Shown: in pieces, positions 25,036 to 34,082 of the stretch | Layout: the number at the start of each line of letters is the position of its first letter | How positions within the stretch are numbered: position 1 is the first letter of the stretch | Assembly: GCF_001665785.1 (NCBI RefSeq) | Contig: NZ_LZSO01000013.1 | Location: forward strand, 124,001 to 188,000 | DNA length: 64,000 nt | DNA from: Mycolicibacterium peregrinum | GTDB taxonomy: Bacteria; Actinomycetota; Actinomycetes; Mycobacteriales; Mycobacteriaceae | Direction of reading: 5' to 3' | Made by a program: the position numbers and the translations under genes | The notes under the pieces: model-generated | The model's input: only the letters and a program-made list of their open reading frames with translations | Databases searched by the model: none | Told to the model about the DNA's origin: nothing

Positions 25036-27383
25036 GATGCCCGCCGGTCCAGCGCTCGGAGCAGGTGCGCCGTGGAGATCGGGGTGCTGTCGACGTGGAT
25101 CCGTTGCCCCAGTGCGTCGTCGACGGCCGCGGCGAGCACGGCGTACACGGCGATGGTTCCGCTCTCCCCCGCCCCGCGAACCCCGATCGGGTTGGCCGGC
25201 GTGTCGGCGTGTAGATGCCGTACCCGCACCATCGGCATGTCCGTCGTCAACGGCAGGTGATAGGCGGCGAACGTGGTCGATTGTGGCTGACCGGTTTCCG
25301 AGTACTTCCATTGCTCGAAAAGCGCTCCGCCGACGCCCTGAGCAACACCACCGATGATCTGTCCTTCGACGATTCTCGGATTGATCTCACGACCGCCTTC
25401 GTGCGACACCGCATAACGCAGCACCTTGACGATTCCGGTCCGCCGATGCACCCCGACGATCGCAGCGTGCACACCCATCGTCCAGGTCACAGTCGAAACC
25501 CGATGTACCGCAGTGGCATCGAGCGCACCGCTGCTCTCCTGCTCGCCGCCCACCGCGGTGGCCCTGGCGAGTTCGACCCAGTCGATCGACGAGTCCTCGG
25601 CGACGTGAAACCGTCCGTCGACGTATTGGACGTCGCCGCGTTGTGCGTTCGACAGGGCTGCCACCCGCTCGGCGGCCAGCTCGATCAGCGTGCCTACGGC
25701 TTTGTGCACGGCGGACCCGGCGAGAATGGCCGACCGGCTGGCGAAGGTGCCGACGCCGTCGGGCAGCCGCTCGGTGTCCGACGGCACATACTGGACCCTG
25801 TCGAACGGCACCGCCAGCGCCTCGGCGGCAACCTGCGCGAATACCGTCTCGTGCCCCTGACCGGCCGACGCCGCTCCAGCGGTGATCTCGAACTCGCCGT
25901 TGGGCAGCAGGCGTATCCGGGCGGTCTCGTGCGGGCCACGGCCGGTGGCCTCCAGGTAGGACGACACGCCGTAGCCGATGTGGTATTGCGGGAATTCGGC
26001 TGCGCAGGCTGCCAATTCGGCACGCGGCAGCGCACCGAGCACCGATTCGAGACAGTCCCGATAGTCGCGCCCGTCGTACTTGATGGGGACCCCGTCGCGG
26101 TACGGAATCGGCCGGGGGTACGGCATGTCCGCATGGGTCAGGAGGTTGCGCCACCGGATCTCGTCGGTGCTCAGACCGATCTCGCGGGCCGCGGCGTCGA
26201 GGCTGCGTTCCAGGGCAAACGTCGCCTCGGGCCGGCCGGCGCCGCGATATTGGGCGACCAATGTCTTGTTGGTCAGCGCGGCGCGACCGGAGATCTGTGC
26301 GGCCGGCACCCGATACGGGCCGAGGAGGTGGATCGCGGTATTGGCGATGATGCCGGCCACCCAGAGGCTTCCGGCCCCGATGTCGACGACGAAATCGTCT
26401 TCCCAGGCCAGAATGTGGCCGTCGCGGTCGACCGCGAGCCTGGTGCGGTGCACCTGATCGCGGCCCTGTGCGCTGGCCAGTAGATGTTCCTGGCGATCCT
26501 CGATCCAGATCACGCGATGGCCGGTGTGCCGGGCCAGCAATGCCAGCAGGATCTCTTCGCCGTACACGTTGGCCTTCGTACCGAAGCCGCCGCCCACGTC
26601 GGGCACCGCGACCTTGACATCCTGGCGCGACCAGCCGGTCACCGCGCAGATCGCGTTGCGCACCATGTGCGGAACCTGAGTCGAAGTGGTCACCTCCACC
26701 CGCTGCCGCCGAGAGTCGAACTGCGCCAGCACGCCCCGGCATTCCAGTGGGACCGCACCGTGCCGGTTCATCCGGTAGGTGCCGCTGACCACCGTTGCGG
26801 CCGAGGTGAACTCGCGCTCGACGTCGCCGAACGAATAGTGCAACCGCGCCGCCTCGTTGCTGTCGAGGTGTTCGAACAGCGGCGGGCAGCCGGCATCGAG
26901 CGCGCTGAACGGATCGGTCACCACCGGCAGCGGCTCATAGTCGACCTCGATGGCCTCCAGCGCGTCTTCGGCCCGATAGCGATCCTCGGCGACAACCACG
27001 GCCACCGGTTGTCCGGCATAGTGCACGCGGTCATGGGCCAGGATCGGCAGCCGCTGCTCGGCCAACACACACGACGTGGCCGCGGTGAAGTCCGGATCAG
27101 GAGTGGTCAGTGACGGGATCGGGACATCACACAGCCCCAGGTCGTCGGCGACATAGACACCGATCACGCCGGGCATCTGCGCGGCCGCCGACGCGTCGAG
27201 CCGGATGATCCTCGCGTGCGGTTGAGCCGAGCGCAGGAAGACGACGTGGTGCGCACCCGCTGTGCAGTCGGCCACGAACTGGCCGTGGCCGCCGAGCAGG
27301 CGCTCGTCTTCGCGACGCCGGACCGAACTGCCGATGTGACCCTGCGCCGATGAGTTCGCGGTCAATGAAGTCGTTTCTCCCAC
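25032..27383 (-). CDS. Molybdenum hydroxylase large subunit (CoxL-like, form II)
   Basis: A 783-residue molybdopterin subunit of the xanthine oxidase family. The active-site loop reads QYRGAGR, the signature of form II CoxL-like enzymes; true aerobic CO dehydrogenase has AYXCSFR. Other blocks are GSSVRRREDERLLGGHGQF at the N-terminus, VGGGFGTKANVYGEE in the Mo-cofactor region and the C-terminal NPIGVRGAGESGT with the catalytic Glu. It should hydroxylate an electron-poor aromatic or heterocyclic carbon using water. The ATG at 27383 overlaps the permease gene by 22 bases; a TTG at 27365 is possible. Context suggests an N-heterocycle rather than CO. Confidence 0.94.
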   Translation of the reverse strand: MGETTSLTANSSAQGHIGSSVRRREDERLLGGHGQFVADCTAGAHHVVFLRSAQPHARIIRLDASAAAQMPGVIGVYVADDLGLCDVPIPSLTTPDPDFTAATSCVLAEQRLPILAHDRVHYAGQPVAVVVAEDRYRAEDALEAIEVDYEPLPVVTDPFSALDAGCPPLFEHLDSNEAARLHYSFGDVEREFTSAATVVSGTYRMNRHGAVPLECRGVLAQFDSRRQRVEVTTSTQVPHMVRNAICAVTGWSRQDVKVAVPDVGGGFGTKANVYGEEILLALLARHTGHRVIWIEDRQEHLLASAQGRDQVHRTRLAVDRDGHILAWEDDFVVDIGAGSLWVAGIIANTAIHLLGPYRVPAAQISGRAALTNKTLVAQYRGAGRPEATFALERSLDAAAREIGLSTDEIRWRNLLTHADMPYPRPIPYRDGVPIKYDGRDYRDCLESVLGALPRAELAACAAEFPQYHIGYGVSSYLEATGRGPHETARIRLLPNGEFEITAGAASAGQGHETVFAQVAAEALAVPFDRVQYVPSDTERLPDGVGTFASRSAILAGSAVHKAVGTLIELAAERVAALSNAQRGDVQYVDGRFHVAEDSSIDWVELARATAVGGEQESSGALDATAVHRVSTVTWTMGVHAAIVGVHRRTGIVKVLRYAVSHEGGREINPRIVEGQIIGGVAQGVGGALFEQWKYSETGQPQSTTFAAYHLPLTTDMPMVRVRHLHADTPANPIGVRGAGESGTIAVYAVLAAAVDDALGQRIHVDSTPISTAHLLRALDRRAS

Positions 27384-28162
27384 TGCCAGAGCGCAATCGA
27401 GATTCCGAACGAGATGGTGATCAGCAACATGATGGTGGCCACCATGGACGGGTAGTCACCGTGACTGTAGGCCTGCAGGACCACCCGGCCGAGACCTCGC
27501 CTCGTCGCGAAGAACTCCGACAGCACCACGCCGACAACCGCGAGGCTCACCGCCAGCCGGATTCCGGTCAACAGCGGCCGCCGGATCGCCGGGATGATGA
27601 TGTGTACCAGGGTCTGCCAGGCGTTGGCCCGCACCGACCGGGCCAGTTTCCAGTACACCCGCGGGATTTCCTGCACGCCGGTGGTCACGTTGATCAATAC
27701 CGGGAACAGTGCGAACAGCACCCCCATCACGATCTTGGAGCCAGACAGGCTGAAGATCGGTAGCAGTACCGGGTACAGCACGATCTTCGGAATTCCGTTC
27801 AGCACGATCAGCATCGGCTCGAACATCACGCGCAACCGCTGGGACAAGCCGAGCACCAGCCCCAGCGCCCCACCGACTGCCGTGCCGATCACGAACGCCA
27901 GGAACACCGACTGTGCCGTGACCTGCAGATCGAACAGATACCCGGGATCGGCGAGGTTGTGGACGAGTACCCGGAAGGTCTCGACCGGCGAGGGAATCAC
28001 AAACGTCAACGCCGAGAAGATCTCCCAGACGATGAGCACGACGATGGCCAGCAGGGTGGCTCCGACGGCCTGGTTGCCGAGGATGGCGCGGAGGCGTTGC
28101 GGCGTGGTTCGTGGTGCGGGGGCCGCGTGGTGTCCGGCAGGTGACTGCAGGGTCGAGGTCAT
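27362..28162 (-). CDS. ABC transporter permease, SsuC/TauC type
   Basis: A 266-residue permease with about six membrane segments and the EAA-type loop KLARSVRANAWQTLVHIIIPAIRRPLLTGIRL. It belongs to the binding-protein-dependent family that imports sulfonates, taurine, nitrate, thiamine precursors and small aromatics. It overlaps the second permease by four bases (ATGA) and probably pairs with it as a heterodimer. The import direction follows from the binding protein encoded in the same operon. Confidence 0.93.
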   Translation of the reverse strand: MTSTLQSPAGHHAAPAPRTTPQRLRAILGNQAVGATLLAIVVLIVWEIFSALTFVIPSPVETFRVLVHNLADPGYLFDLQVTAQSVFLAFVIGTAVGGALGLVLGLSQRLRVMFEPMLIVLNGIPKIVLYPVLLPIFSLSGSKIVMGVLFALFPVLINVTTGVQEIPRVYWKLARSVRANAWQTLVHIIIPAIRRPLLTGIRLAVSLAVVGVVLSEFFATRRGLGRVVLQAYSHGDYPSMVATIMLLITISFGISIALWQWEKRLH

Positions 28163-29010
28163 CGGTTCCTCCCGCGCAGCAGAATGCGTTCCACGCCTGC
28201 CAGCAGCGCGGTGAGGATGCAGGACAGCACCAGCACAACCGCGATGTAGGCGAACATCTCGTTGTTGTTGAAGATCTCGTAGAGGTACCGGATCCGGTAA
28301 CCCAGGCCGGCCTGCGCGGTGGTGAACTCCATCGCGATGGTTCCGATCAGCGCGTAGACGACCGCGAGGCGCAGGCCCGCCACGATGTATGGTCCGGCGG
28401 CCGGGATAGCGATCGCGAAAAGGGTCTGCCGTGGCGAGGCCTTCAGCGAGCGGGCCAGTTTCATATACACCGGCGGCATGGTGTTCAGCCCGACCGCCGT
28501 GTTCAGCGCCATCGGAATGGCCGCCATGATGGTGGCCAGGATGATCACCGACGTCGCGTTGATCCCGACGATCACGATCATCACCGGATAGAACAGCACG
28601 AGCGGCACCGCATAGAACGACACCAGGTACGGCTCGAAGATGCGCCCGACGGCAGGCAGCTTCCAGAAGGTCAGGCCGGCCGCGAAACCCAGCAGACTGC
28701 CGAACAGAATCGAGAACGCCACCTCGATACCCGTACGGGCCGCGTCATTCCAGAACTGCCCTTCGCCGAGCAGACGGCCGAGCTCGGACAGGATCACCGA
28801 GGGCGCGGGCAGAATACGGTCGCTCCACAGCCCGGTCCTGGCGCCCAACTCGGCGAACAGCAGGAAGCCGATGATCAGCGCAAGCGTCGAGAGCATGCTG
28901 ATCACCGAGTTGCCCACCCGCATCTTGCGCCGCGCCGGCTCCGGACGTCCCGCGTGGGTACTCATGTCCTCGGTGGGCAGGTCATCCTGTGCGACATATG
29001 ACGTCGTCAC
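28159..29010 (-). CDS. ABC transporter permease, SsuC/TauC type
   Basis: A 283-residue permease with a polar N-terminal 30 residues, then membrane segments and the EAA loop [32 protein letters not shown]. It is paralogous to the following permease. Its ATG overlaps the ATPase gene stop (ATGA). It forms the membrane pore with the second permease. Confidence 0.93.
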   Translation of the reverse strand: MTTSYVAQDDLPTEDMSTHAGRPEPARRKMRVGNSVISMLSTLALIIGFLLFAELGARTGLWSDRILPAPSVILSELGRLLGEGQFWNDAARTGIEVAFSILFGSLLGFAAGLTFWKLPAVGRIFEPYLVSFYAVPLVLFYPVMIVIVGINATSVIILATIMAAIPMALNTAVGLNTMPPVYMKLARSLKASPRQTLFAIAIPAAGPYIVAGLRLAVVYALIGTIAMEFTTAQAGLGYRIRYLYEIFNNNEMFAYIAVVLVLSCILTALLAGVERILLRGRNR

Positions 29011-29816
29011 GTAGCCACCTTCTTCTGGGCTTCCTGCTGCCGGAATCCGCGCATGGATTCGGCTTGCAGTGACGTCCAGATCCGGTTCTGGAGTTCGTTG
29101 AATCGCGGGGTGGAGACCATACCCGCGTCGCGCTCGGCGGGTAGGTCGATGTCAACGACATCGATGATCGATCCAGGCCGGTATGACATCACCCACACTT
29201 GTTGGGAGAGCAGAATCGCCTCGGAAATGTCATGGGTGACGAACACGATCGTCTGTTTGGTTCTCGCCCAGATCTGCCGGACCTCGGCACCGAGAAACAA
29301 CCGGGTCTGCTGGTCGAGCGCCGCGAACGGCTCGTCCATCAGCACCACTTCCGGCTGCACTGCCAAGGTCCGCGCGAGCGCGACCCGCTGCCGCATGCCG
29401 CCGGAAAGCATGGAGGGATAGGATTTTTCGAAGCCGCCGAGCCCGACCAGTTCGATCGCCTCCTTCGCCCGTCGACGGCGATCGGCCTTGTCGGTGCCGA
29501 TCATCTCCATCGCGAACGCCACGTTCTCCTCGACCGTGCGCCACGGCAGCGTCGAATCTTCCTGAAACACCACACCGATGGACGGGTCGGGACCGGTGAC
29601 GGGCCTTCCGCCGACGCGCACCAGTCCGGTTGATGACTCCTGGAGACCGGAGATCACGGCCAGCAGGGTCGACTTTCCGCACCCGCTCGGTCCGACGATG
29701 GACACGAAACTGGCGTGCGGCACGTGCTGTTTGATGTCGGTTACCGCTGTCACCTTGCCGGCCGGGGTGTCGAAGACCACGGAGACGTTGTCGATCCGGA
29801 TACCGTCACGATCCAT
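29007..29816 (-). CDS. ABC transporter ATP-binding protein, SsuB/TauB type
   Basis: A 269-residue ATPase. Walker [10 protein letters not shown] is at about residues 42-50, the Q-loop is [13 protein letters not shown], the ABC signature is [15 protein letters not shown] and Walker B is [12 protein letters not shown]; the H-loop is [10 protein letters not shown]. It powers the importer formed with the two permeases and the binding protein upstream. Confidence 0.95.
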   Translation of the reverse strand: MDRDGIRIDNVSVVFDTPAGKVTAVTDIKQHVPHASFVSIVGPSGCGKSTLLAVISGLQESSTGLVRVGGRPVTGPDPSIGVVFQEDSTLPWRTVEENVAFAMEMIGTDKADRRRRAKEAIELVGLGGFEKSYPSMLSGGMRQRVALARTLAVQPEVVLMDEPFAALDQQTRLFLGAEVRQIWARTKQTIVFVTHDISEAILLSQQVWVMSYRPGSIIDVVDIDLPAERDAGMVSTPRFNELQNRIWTSLQAESMRGFRQQEAQKKVAT

Positions 29817-29851
29817 TAGTACGCCTTTCGGAGGTACTGGCCCTGGTCAGC

Positions 29852-30835
29852 TCAGATGTCGGTCTGCGCGTCGTCGGGCAGGTACTGCTGATCAAGCGTT
29901 GCGGCCCAATCGATCTGCTCCGGGATCTGCCCGGCACCGACCATGAGCTCGGAGAGGTTCTTCAGGCCATCCGCGTCGACTTTCAGCGAATACCCCTTGG
30001 CCAGATCGGGATTGCTGGCGAACGCTGCCGTCATCACTTCGGGCGACACTCCGACCAGGGGGGCGATCTCTTTGGCCGCCTCACCGGGGTTGGCGACCAG
30101 CCAGTCGTTCAGTCGATCGGCGACGGTGAAGAACGCGCGCACATTATCGGGATTCTGTTGGGCGTATTCGGCATTCACCGCCACCAGGTCGGCAGGCAGG
30201 TCGCCCACCACGTCCCTGGAATCGACCAGCACCTCGGCATGGTCGGAAGCCTGCTTGCCGGCGATGAACGGCTGCATGGCCCAACCCGCGGTGATCTGAC
30301 CGGCCTTGGCAGCGGTCCAGTTGTCGCCCATCGGTCCCACCGCCTGCGACTTGACCCCGAGCTTGCGTTCGAGGCCTTTGACAATCAGCTCCGTGGACGA
30401 GCCCGCCGAGCTGAACCCGAGGGTGGCGTTCTCCAGTTTCCGTCCCGGTGGCGCGATCCACGAGAAGTCGTTGACCTGGAACCAGGGCGCAACCACCTTG
30501 AGGTTCGAATTCGGTTGCCGCGCCGCGAGAATCACCGAACTGTTGCCGGCGATCGCCATATCCGCGTCACCGCTGGTGACCACACGCAGAGTGTTGCCGC
30601 CGCCACCACCGGAATAGAGATCGACGTTGACTCCCTGTTCCTTGAACCAGCCCTTGTCGATTCCGACCTGCAGTATCGCCATGAACGGCAAACTGTCGAC
30701 GCCGGTCGCCGAGATGCTCAGCGTATCCGCGCCGCCACTTTCCGGGCCTGTCGATTCGTCGGCACACGCGGTTGCTGCCGCGACGAGTGCCACCGCGGTA
30801 CCCGCCGCGGCGAACACTTTACGAAACCAGGCCAT
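29852..30835 (-). CDS. ABC transporter substrate-binding lipoprotein, NMT1/SsuA type
   Basis: A 327-residue binding protein. The signal peptide (FRKVFAAAGTAVALVAAATAC) ends in a lipobox-like ATAC, so it is probably anchored by its Cys. The NMT1/SsuA domain begins TLSISATGVDSLPFMAILQ and includes GWFKEQGVNVDLYSGGGGGN and GDADMAIAGNSSVI. The ATG at 30835 is preceded by GGAGG at 9 bases; the longer frame runs through the operator. It is the first gene of the eight-gene uptake and hydroxylation operon. Relatives bind sulfonates, nitriles, pyrimidines or aromatic acids; the ligand is not predictable here. Confidence 0.93.
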   Translation of the reverse strand: MAWFRKVFAAAGTAVALVAAATACADESTGPESGGADTLSISATGVDSLPFMAILQVGIDKGWFKEQGVNVDLYSGGGGGNTLRVVTSGDADMAIAGNSSVILAARQPNSNLKVVAPWFQVNDFSWIAPPGRKLENATLGFSSAGSSTELIVKGLERKLGVKSQAVGPMGDNWTAAKAGQITAGWAMQPFIAGKQASDHAEVLVDSRDVVGDLPADLVAVNAEYAQQNPDNVRAFFTVADRLNDWLVANPGEAAKEIAPLVGVSPEVMTAAFASNPDLAKGYSLKVDADGLKNLSELMVGAGQIPEQIDWAATLDQQYLPDDAQTDI

Positions 30836-30864
30836 GGACGCAAACCTCCGAGACGGGTTGAATA

Positions 30865-30881
30865 TTGGATACACTATACGA
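30865..30881 (-). promoter_or_regulatory. Putative GntR operator B2, upstream of the ABC and Mo-hydroxylase operon
   Basis: TTGGATACACTATACGA, 30 bases before the binding-protein ATG. On the minus strand it reads TCGTATAGTGTATCCAA, agreeing with site B1 at 15 of 17 positions. A TANNNT -10 element (TAGTGT) lies inside it. Confidence 0.68.
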
Positions 30882-30918
30882 ATTGGTGTGATCTAGGTCA
30901 ACATTTTTGCTCAATAGG

Positions 30919-31197
30919 TCAACATTTTGGTCCAATGCGGCAATCGCCGCCACCCGTCCACAGCCGGGACAGCTCCAGGCCCACCGCCACGCCGATCAGC
31001 GCCGCAGCCGTGGTGAACCTCGACTTTGACGCAGCCGGTACGCGGAGGGGTGGCGCGCCCGCGGCGGCCGATACTCCGGAGCCGACCGCCTCGATCGAAA
31101 CGCCGTCAGCCGCAGTGAGATTCCGTTTCAGCGGTGGCGGGGCACCCGGCACCGCGCTACCTGGTGCCGGAAACCCCCCGACGGCACCCTCAGCCAC
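30919..31197 (-). CDS. Possible small protein with a C-terminal membrane tail
   Basis: A 92-residue candidate that fills an otherwise gene-free gap of about 350 bases between the LLM enzyme and the binding-protein operon. Its GTG overlaps the LLM stop (GTGGCTGA), which suggests translational coupling. The first two thirds are rich in Pro, Ala and Gly. A single hydrophobic segment (FTTAAALIGVAVGLELSRLW) then resembles the tail of the nearby CoxG-like protein (LLTTAAGIALGLAIGR). It could be a real small membrane protein or a remnant of a CoxG-type C-terminus. There is no other evidence that it is expressed. Confidence 0.35.
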   Translation of the reverse strand: MAEGAVGGFPAPGSAVPGAPPPLKRNLTAADGVSIEAVGSGVSAAAGAPPLRVPAASKSRFTTAAALIGVAVGLELSRLWTGGGDCRIGPKC

Positions 31198-32185
31198 GGC
31201 CGTCGGCGATGCGCGCGAAGGTACGGATGGTGGGCGCCCGGCTTTCCCCCGGTCGCACGAACGGCACGATCGACACCTGGTCGACGCCGAGCGATTCGAT
31301 CTCCTTGAGGCGCTGCGCGCATTCATCCGGTGTCCCGGCGAGCGCAAACAGGTCGACCAGCTCGTCGGGCACCAGGTCGGCGTGCGAAGCCTCGGGATTC
31401 ATGTGCTGGTAATAGTCGTAGGAATCTCGGATCCGATCGATCGCCTTCTCCAATCCGGGCTCGACCTTGGCCGGGAGCGGCCTGATCGCCACGCGGGACA
31501 CGTGCGCGCGCACCAGGTCCCGCGCCTTGGTCCGATCTTCGTCGATGGCCGTGGGAGTCCAGAGCACCACATGGATGTCATCGAGGGAACGGCCGCTCTC
31601 GGCCGCGCCGGCTTCGATCGTCTGCAGCGCCGCCTCGATGAAATGCGGTGCGGTGCCGACCAGCACGATGACACCGTCGGCGATGCGTCCCGACATCCGC
31701 AGGATCTTCGGGGCGGAGGCGGCGATGTAGATCGGAATGTCCATCGGGCCGTCGAGATAATTGAGGTGATACTCGGAGCCGCTGGTCGGCTCGGCCACCT
31801 TCTCGCCCCGGAACAGTGCCCGCAGTTCGCGTATCGACTCTTCGAGCTCAGCCAGCTTGAGCGGCTTGAGACCCATTGTCCGTAAAGACGAGTCGCCGGT
31901 GCCTATGCCGAGCGCCACCCGGCCACCGGTGTATTCGGACAGGGTCGCCCACGTGGACGCCAGCAGGGATTGATGCCGAGTCACCGCATTGGTGACGCCC
32001 GTGCCGAAGATGATGCGTTCGGTTCCGACGGCCGCGGCTCCCATGACGGTGGAGGACTCCCGCCAGATGTTCTGCGAATCCCCGAACCAGACGTTGTCGT
32101 AACCGAGCGACTCACTCAACCGCACGTATTCACACATCGTGCCCACCGGTTCGGTCGGAAACAGACCGACTCCCTTACTCAGCAC
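31190..32185 (-). CDS. LLM-class flavin- or F420-dependent oxidoreductase
   Basis: A 331-residue luciferase-like TIM barrel. The blocks YVRLSESLGYDNVWFGDSQ, IIFGTGVTNAVTRHQSLLAS, ALGIGTGDSSLRTMG and PIYIAASAPKILRMSGRIAD are those of the F420-dependent, Mer-like subgroup common in mycobacteria. It could reduce a ring double bond with F420H2 or act as a monooxygenase; the sequence does not decide. The start is GTG 32185, with AGGAGG six bases upstream; the longer frame runs through the operator palindrome. It is divergent from the coxG-like gene. Confidence 0.9.
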   Translation of the reverse strand: MLSKGVGLFPTEPVGTMCEYVRLSESLGYDNVWFGDSQNIWRESSTVMGAAAVGTERIIFGTGVTNAVTRHQSLLASTWATLSEYTGGRVALGIGTGDSSLRTMGLKPLKLAELEESIRELRALFRGEKVAEPTSGSEYHLNYLDGPMDIPIYIAASAPKILRMSGRIADGVIVLVGTAPHFIEAALQTIEAGAAESGRSLDDIHVVLWTPTAIDEDRTKARDLVRAHVSRVAIRPLPAKVEPGLEKAIDRIRDSYDYYQHMNPEASHADLVPDELVDLFALAGTPDECAQRLKEIESLGVDQVSIVPFVRPGESRAPTIRTFARIADGRG

Positions 32186-32205
32186 TATCGACCTCCTGGG
32201 CGACG

Positions 32206-32222
32206 TTGGATATCGTATCCAA
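32206..32222. promoter_or_regulatory. Putative GntR operator B3, perfect palindrome in a divergent promoter
   Basis: TTGGATA-TCG-TATCCAA, the best copy of the motif, with perfect 7-bp arms. It lies 21 bases before the LLM start on the minus strand and 62 bases before the CoxG-like start on the plus strand, so one site could repress both genes. Confidence 0.72.
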
Positions 32223-32283
32223 TCGTAGGGCGGGCCTTCGGGACGCACAACCGCAGCACGCAATCGAGGAAACGGAAACCGCC

Positions 32284-32877
32284 ATGCAGTTAGTCAACGA
32301 GTTCTCCGTCGATGCCCCGCTCGACATCGCCTGGGCGGCACTGACAGACGTGCCCCGCGTGGTCGAATGCATCCCTGGCGCAACGCTGGAAAGCCACGAC
32401 GGCGACGACTACCACGCCAACGTCGCCATCAAAGTCGGCCCGGTCGGTCTCACCCTCGCCGGTACCGCGACGGTGATCCACCGCGACGACAGCACGCATG
32501 AGATGGCGGTCCGCGGTCAGGCCAGCGACCGGAAAGGGAACGGCTCAGCAGAGGCGACCGTCACCATGTCGGCCTGCGGACGGGGCACCCACACCGACGT
32601 CACGGTGCGTACCGATCTCGAACTGGGCGGCCGCATCGCCCAGTTCGGCAGCGGTGTCATCTCCCAGGTCAGCAACCGCATCATCGGGCAGTTCGTGCGC
32701 AGGCTCAACACGATGATCGTGGGGTCCGACGGCATCCAGAGCGCGGCTGTCGAGGTGATCCCGGCGTCACGACAGACGGAGTTCACCGAAACCGACTGGT
32801 GCTCAATCCTGTTGACCACCGCGGCCGGGATCGCACTGGGGCTTGCGATCGGACGCACCGCCGCCCGACGGGTCTGA
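32284..32877 (+). CDS. CoxG-like SRPBCC protein with C-terminal membrane tail
   Basis: A 197-residue protein: an SRPBCC/CoxG domain (about residues 1-150: MQLVNEFSVDAPLDIAWAAL, VVECIPGATLESHDGDDYH) followed by a linker and a hydrophobic tail (LLTTAAGIALGLAIGR). In carboxydotrophs CoxG helps attach CO dehydrogenase to the membrane; related proteins accompany many form II molybdenum hydroxylases. The start is ATG 32284 behind GAGGAAACGG. It is the only plus-strand gene of the island, and its stop abuts the RidA stop. Confidence 0.9.
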   Translation: MQLVNEFSVDAPLDIAWAALTDVPRVVECIPGATLESHDGDDYHANVAIKVGPVGLTLAGTATVIHRDDSTHEMAVRGQASDRKGNGSAEATVTMSACGRGTHTDVTVRTDLELGGRIAQFGSGVISQVSNRIIGQFVRRLNTMIVGSDGIQSAAVEVIPASRQTEFTETDWCSILLTTAAGIALGLAIGRTAARRV

Positions 32878-33339
32878 TCAGTCGCGCACGGCTGCGACGA
32901 GTTCGAGTTCCACGCACGCACCACCAGGCAATGACGCCACCCCGATCGCGGTGCGGGCATGCGCTCCGCACTCTTCGCCGAACACCTCGAGCAACAACTC
33001 GGACGCCCCATCGATCACCCCGGGGTGGGAGCCGAAATCAGAAGTGGCGCGGACGTATCCACGCAGATGCACCAGTGCGGTGACCGAATCCAAGCCGACG
33101 GCGGCGTCCAACGCTGCCACGAGATTGAGGGCAGCCAGCCGCGCCTGGGCTGTTGCCTGCTCAGCGGTGACATCAGCGCCAACCACGCCAACGGCACCCG
33201 GATCGTCGGGGCGACGCGCGGTGGTTCCCGAAACCCACAGCTGGTCGCCATGCCGGCGGTTCGGAAAATACGCTCCCTTCGGCCGCGCGGGCGCCGGCAG
33301 CTCGATTCCCAACGAGGCCAAGCGTTCTCCGACCGTCAC
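32878..33339 (-). CDS. RidA/YjgF family protein
   Basis: A 153-residue RidA-fold protein with the family pattern YFPNRRHGDQLWVSGTTA, LRGYVRATSDF and RTAIGVASLPGGACVELE (the conserved Arg and Glu). RidA proteins hydrolyse reactive enamines and imines to ketones and ammonia. Homologues serve ring-opening pathways such as RutC in pyrimidine degradation. It starts at a GTG that overlaps the GntR gene stop (GTGA). In this island it could deaminate an enamine intermediate. Confidence 0.9.
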   Translation of the reverse strand: MTVGERLASLGIELPAPARPKGAYFPNRRHGDQLWVSGTTARRPDDPGAVGVVGADVTAEQATAQARLAALNLVAALDAAVGLDSVTALVHLRGYVRATSDFGSHPGVIDGASELLLEVFGEECGAHARTAIGVASLPGGACVELELVAAVRD

Positions 33340-34061
33340 ACTCCCGGCTCCTGATTGCCGAAGACAGTGTGCAGGTGGTCGATGGCATGACTGCGGTGCT
33401 GGTGGTTCAACGCGACCACCCGATCGACATCGCGGGCGGCCATCGCATCGACCAGCAGCACGTGCTCGCTGTTGACCTCGTCCAGGTCCATCAGGTGGGC
33501 ATACATCGGGCGATAGGCGTCGGCGGTGTTCCACAGCTGGGTGACGATCCGCTTGGTGCGCGCCATCCGACTGGCCTCGAACGTCAGGAAGTGAAACTGC
33601 CTGTTCGCCAACCCCACCCCGATGAGATCAGCCTCGGCTGCGGCCCGGTCCATCGCGGCCATCTGCTCACGCATGGCGTCGATGAGTTCGTCGGTGACCG
33701 CCGGCATCGCATCACGAATGAGTTCGGCCTCGAGGATGTCGCGAATCCGGAACACCTCGACGAGCTCGTCCAACCCGAGTTGCGCGACGCGATACCCGCT
33801 GTGCGGAACGTAGGTGATGTATTCCTCGGCTTCAAGGGTTTTCAGCGCTTCGCGGACCGGTATCCGCGACATGCCGAACTGTTCAGCCAGGCTCTCCTGC
33901 ACGATCCAGCTGCCGGGCGCGAGTTTGCCACTGGTGATGTCGCGTCGCAGCGCTTCGGCCACCGCCTGCTGGGCGGTTTTGGGCCGCACGAAATCCGACC
34001 GCGCTCCGGTGGCGGAGTCGGACGCGACGGCTGTACGCCGGGTGGCTGTTCGCGGTGGCAT
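33336..34061 (-). CDS. GntR family regulator, FCD type, probable regulator of the catabolic island
   Basis: A 241-residue regulator. The winged helix is at about residues 28-95 (AEALRRDITSGKLAPGSWIV, ESLAEQFGMSRIPVREAL, TLEAEEYITYVPHSGYRV). An FCD domain follows with metal/ligand residues in NRQFHFLTFEAS and near NHQHRSHAIDHLH. It is coupled to the RidA gene. A copy of the 17-bp operator lies 22 bases upstream of its own start, indicating autoregulation. The same motif precedes the LLM, binding-protein and enamidase genes. Confidence 0.92.
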   Translation of the reverse strand: MPPRTATRRTAVASDSATGARSDFVRPKTAQQAVAEALRRDITSGKLAPGSWIVQESLAEQFGMSRIPVREALKTLEAEEYITYVPHSGYRVAQLGLDELVEVFRIRDILEAELIRDAMPAVTDELIDAMREQMAAMDRAAAEADLIGVGLANRQFHFLTFEASRMARTKRIVTQLWNTADAYRPMYAHLMDLDEVNSEHVLLVDAMAARDVDRVVALNHQHRSHAIDHLHTVFGNQEPGV

Positions 34062-34082
34062 CAGGTCTCGCTTTCGCTAATA

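Noticed and set aside
25032..32877. True aerobic CO dehydrogenase locus (coxMSL with coxG)
   Set aside because: The active-site loop is QYRGAGR (form II), not AYXCSFR, and the context is a transporter with ring-opening and glutaryl-CoA genes rather than CO oxidation.
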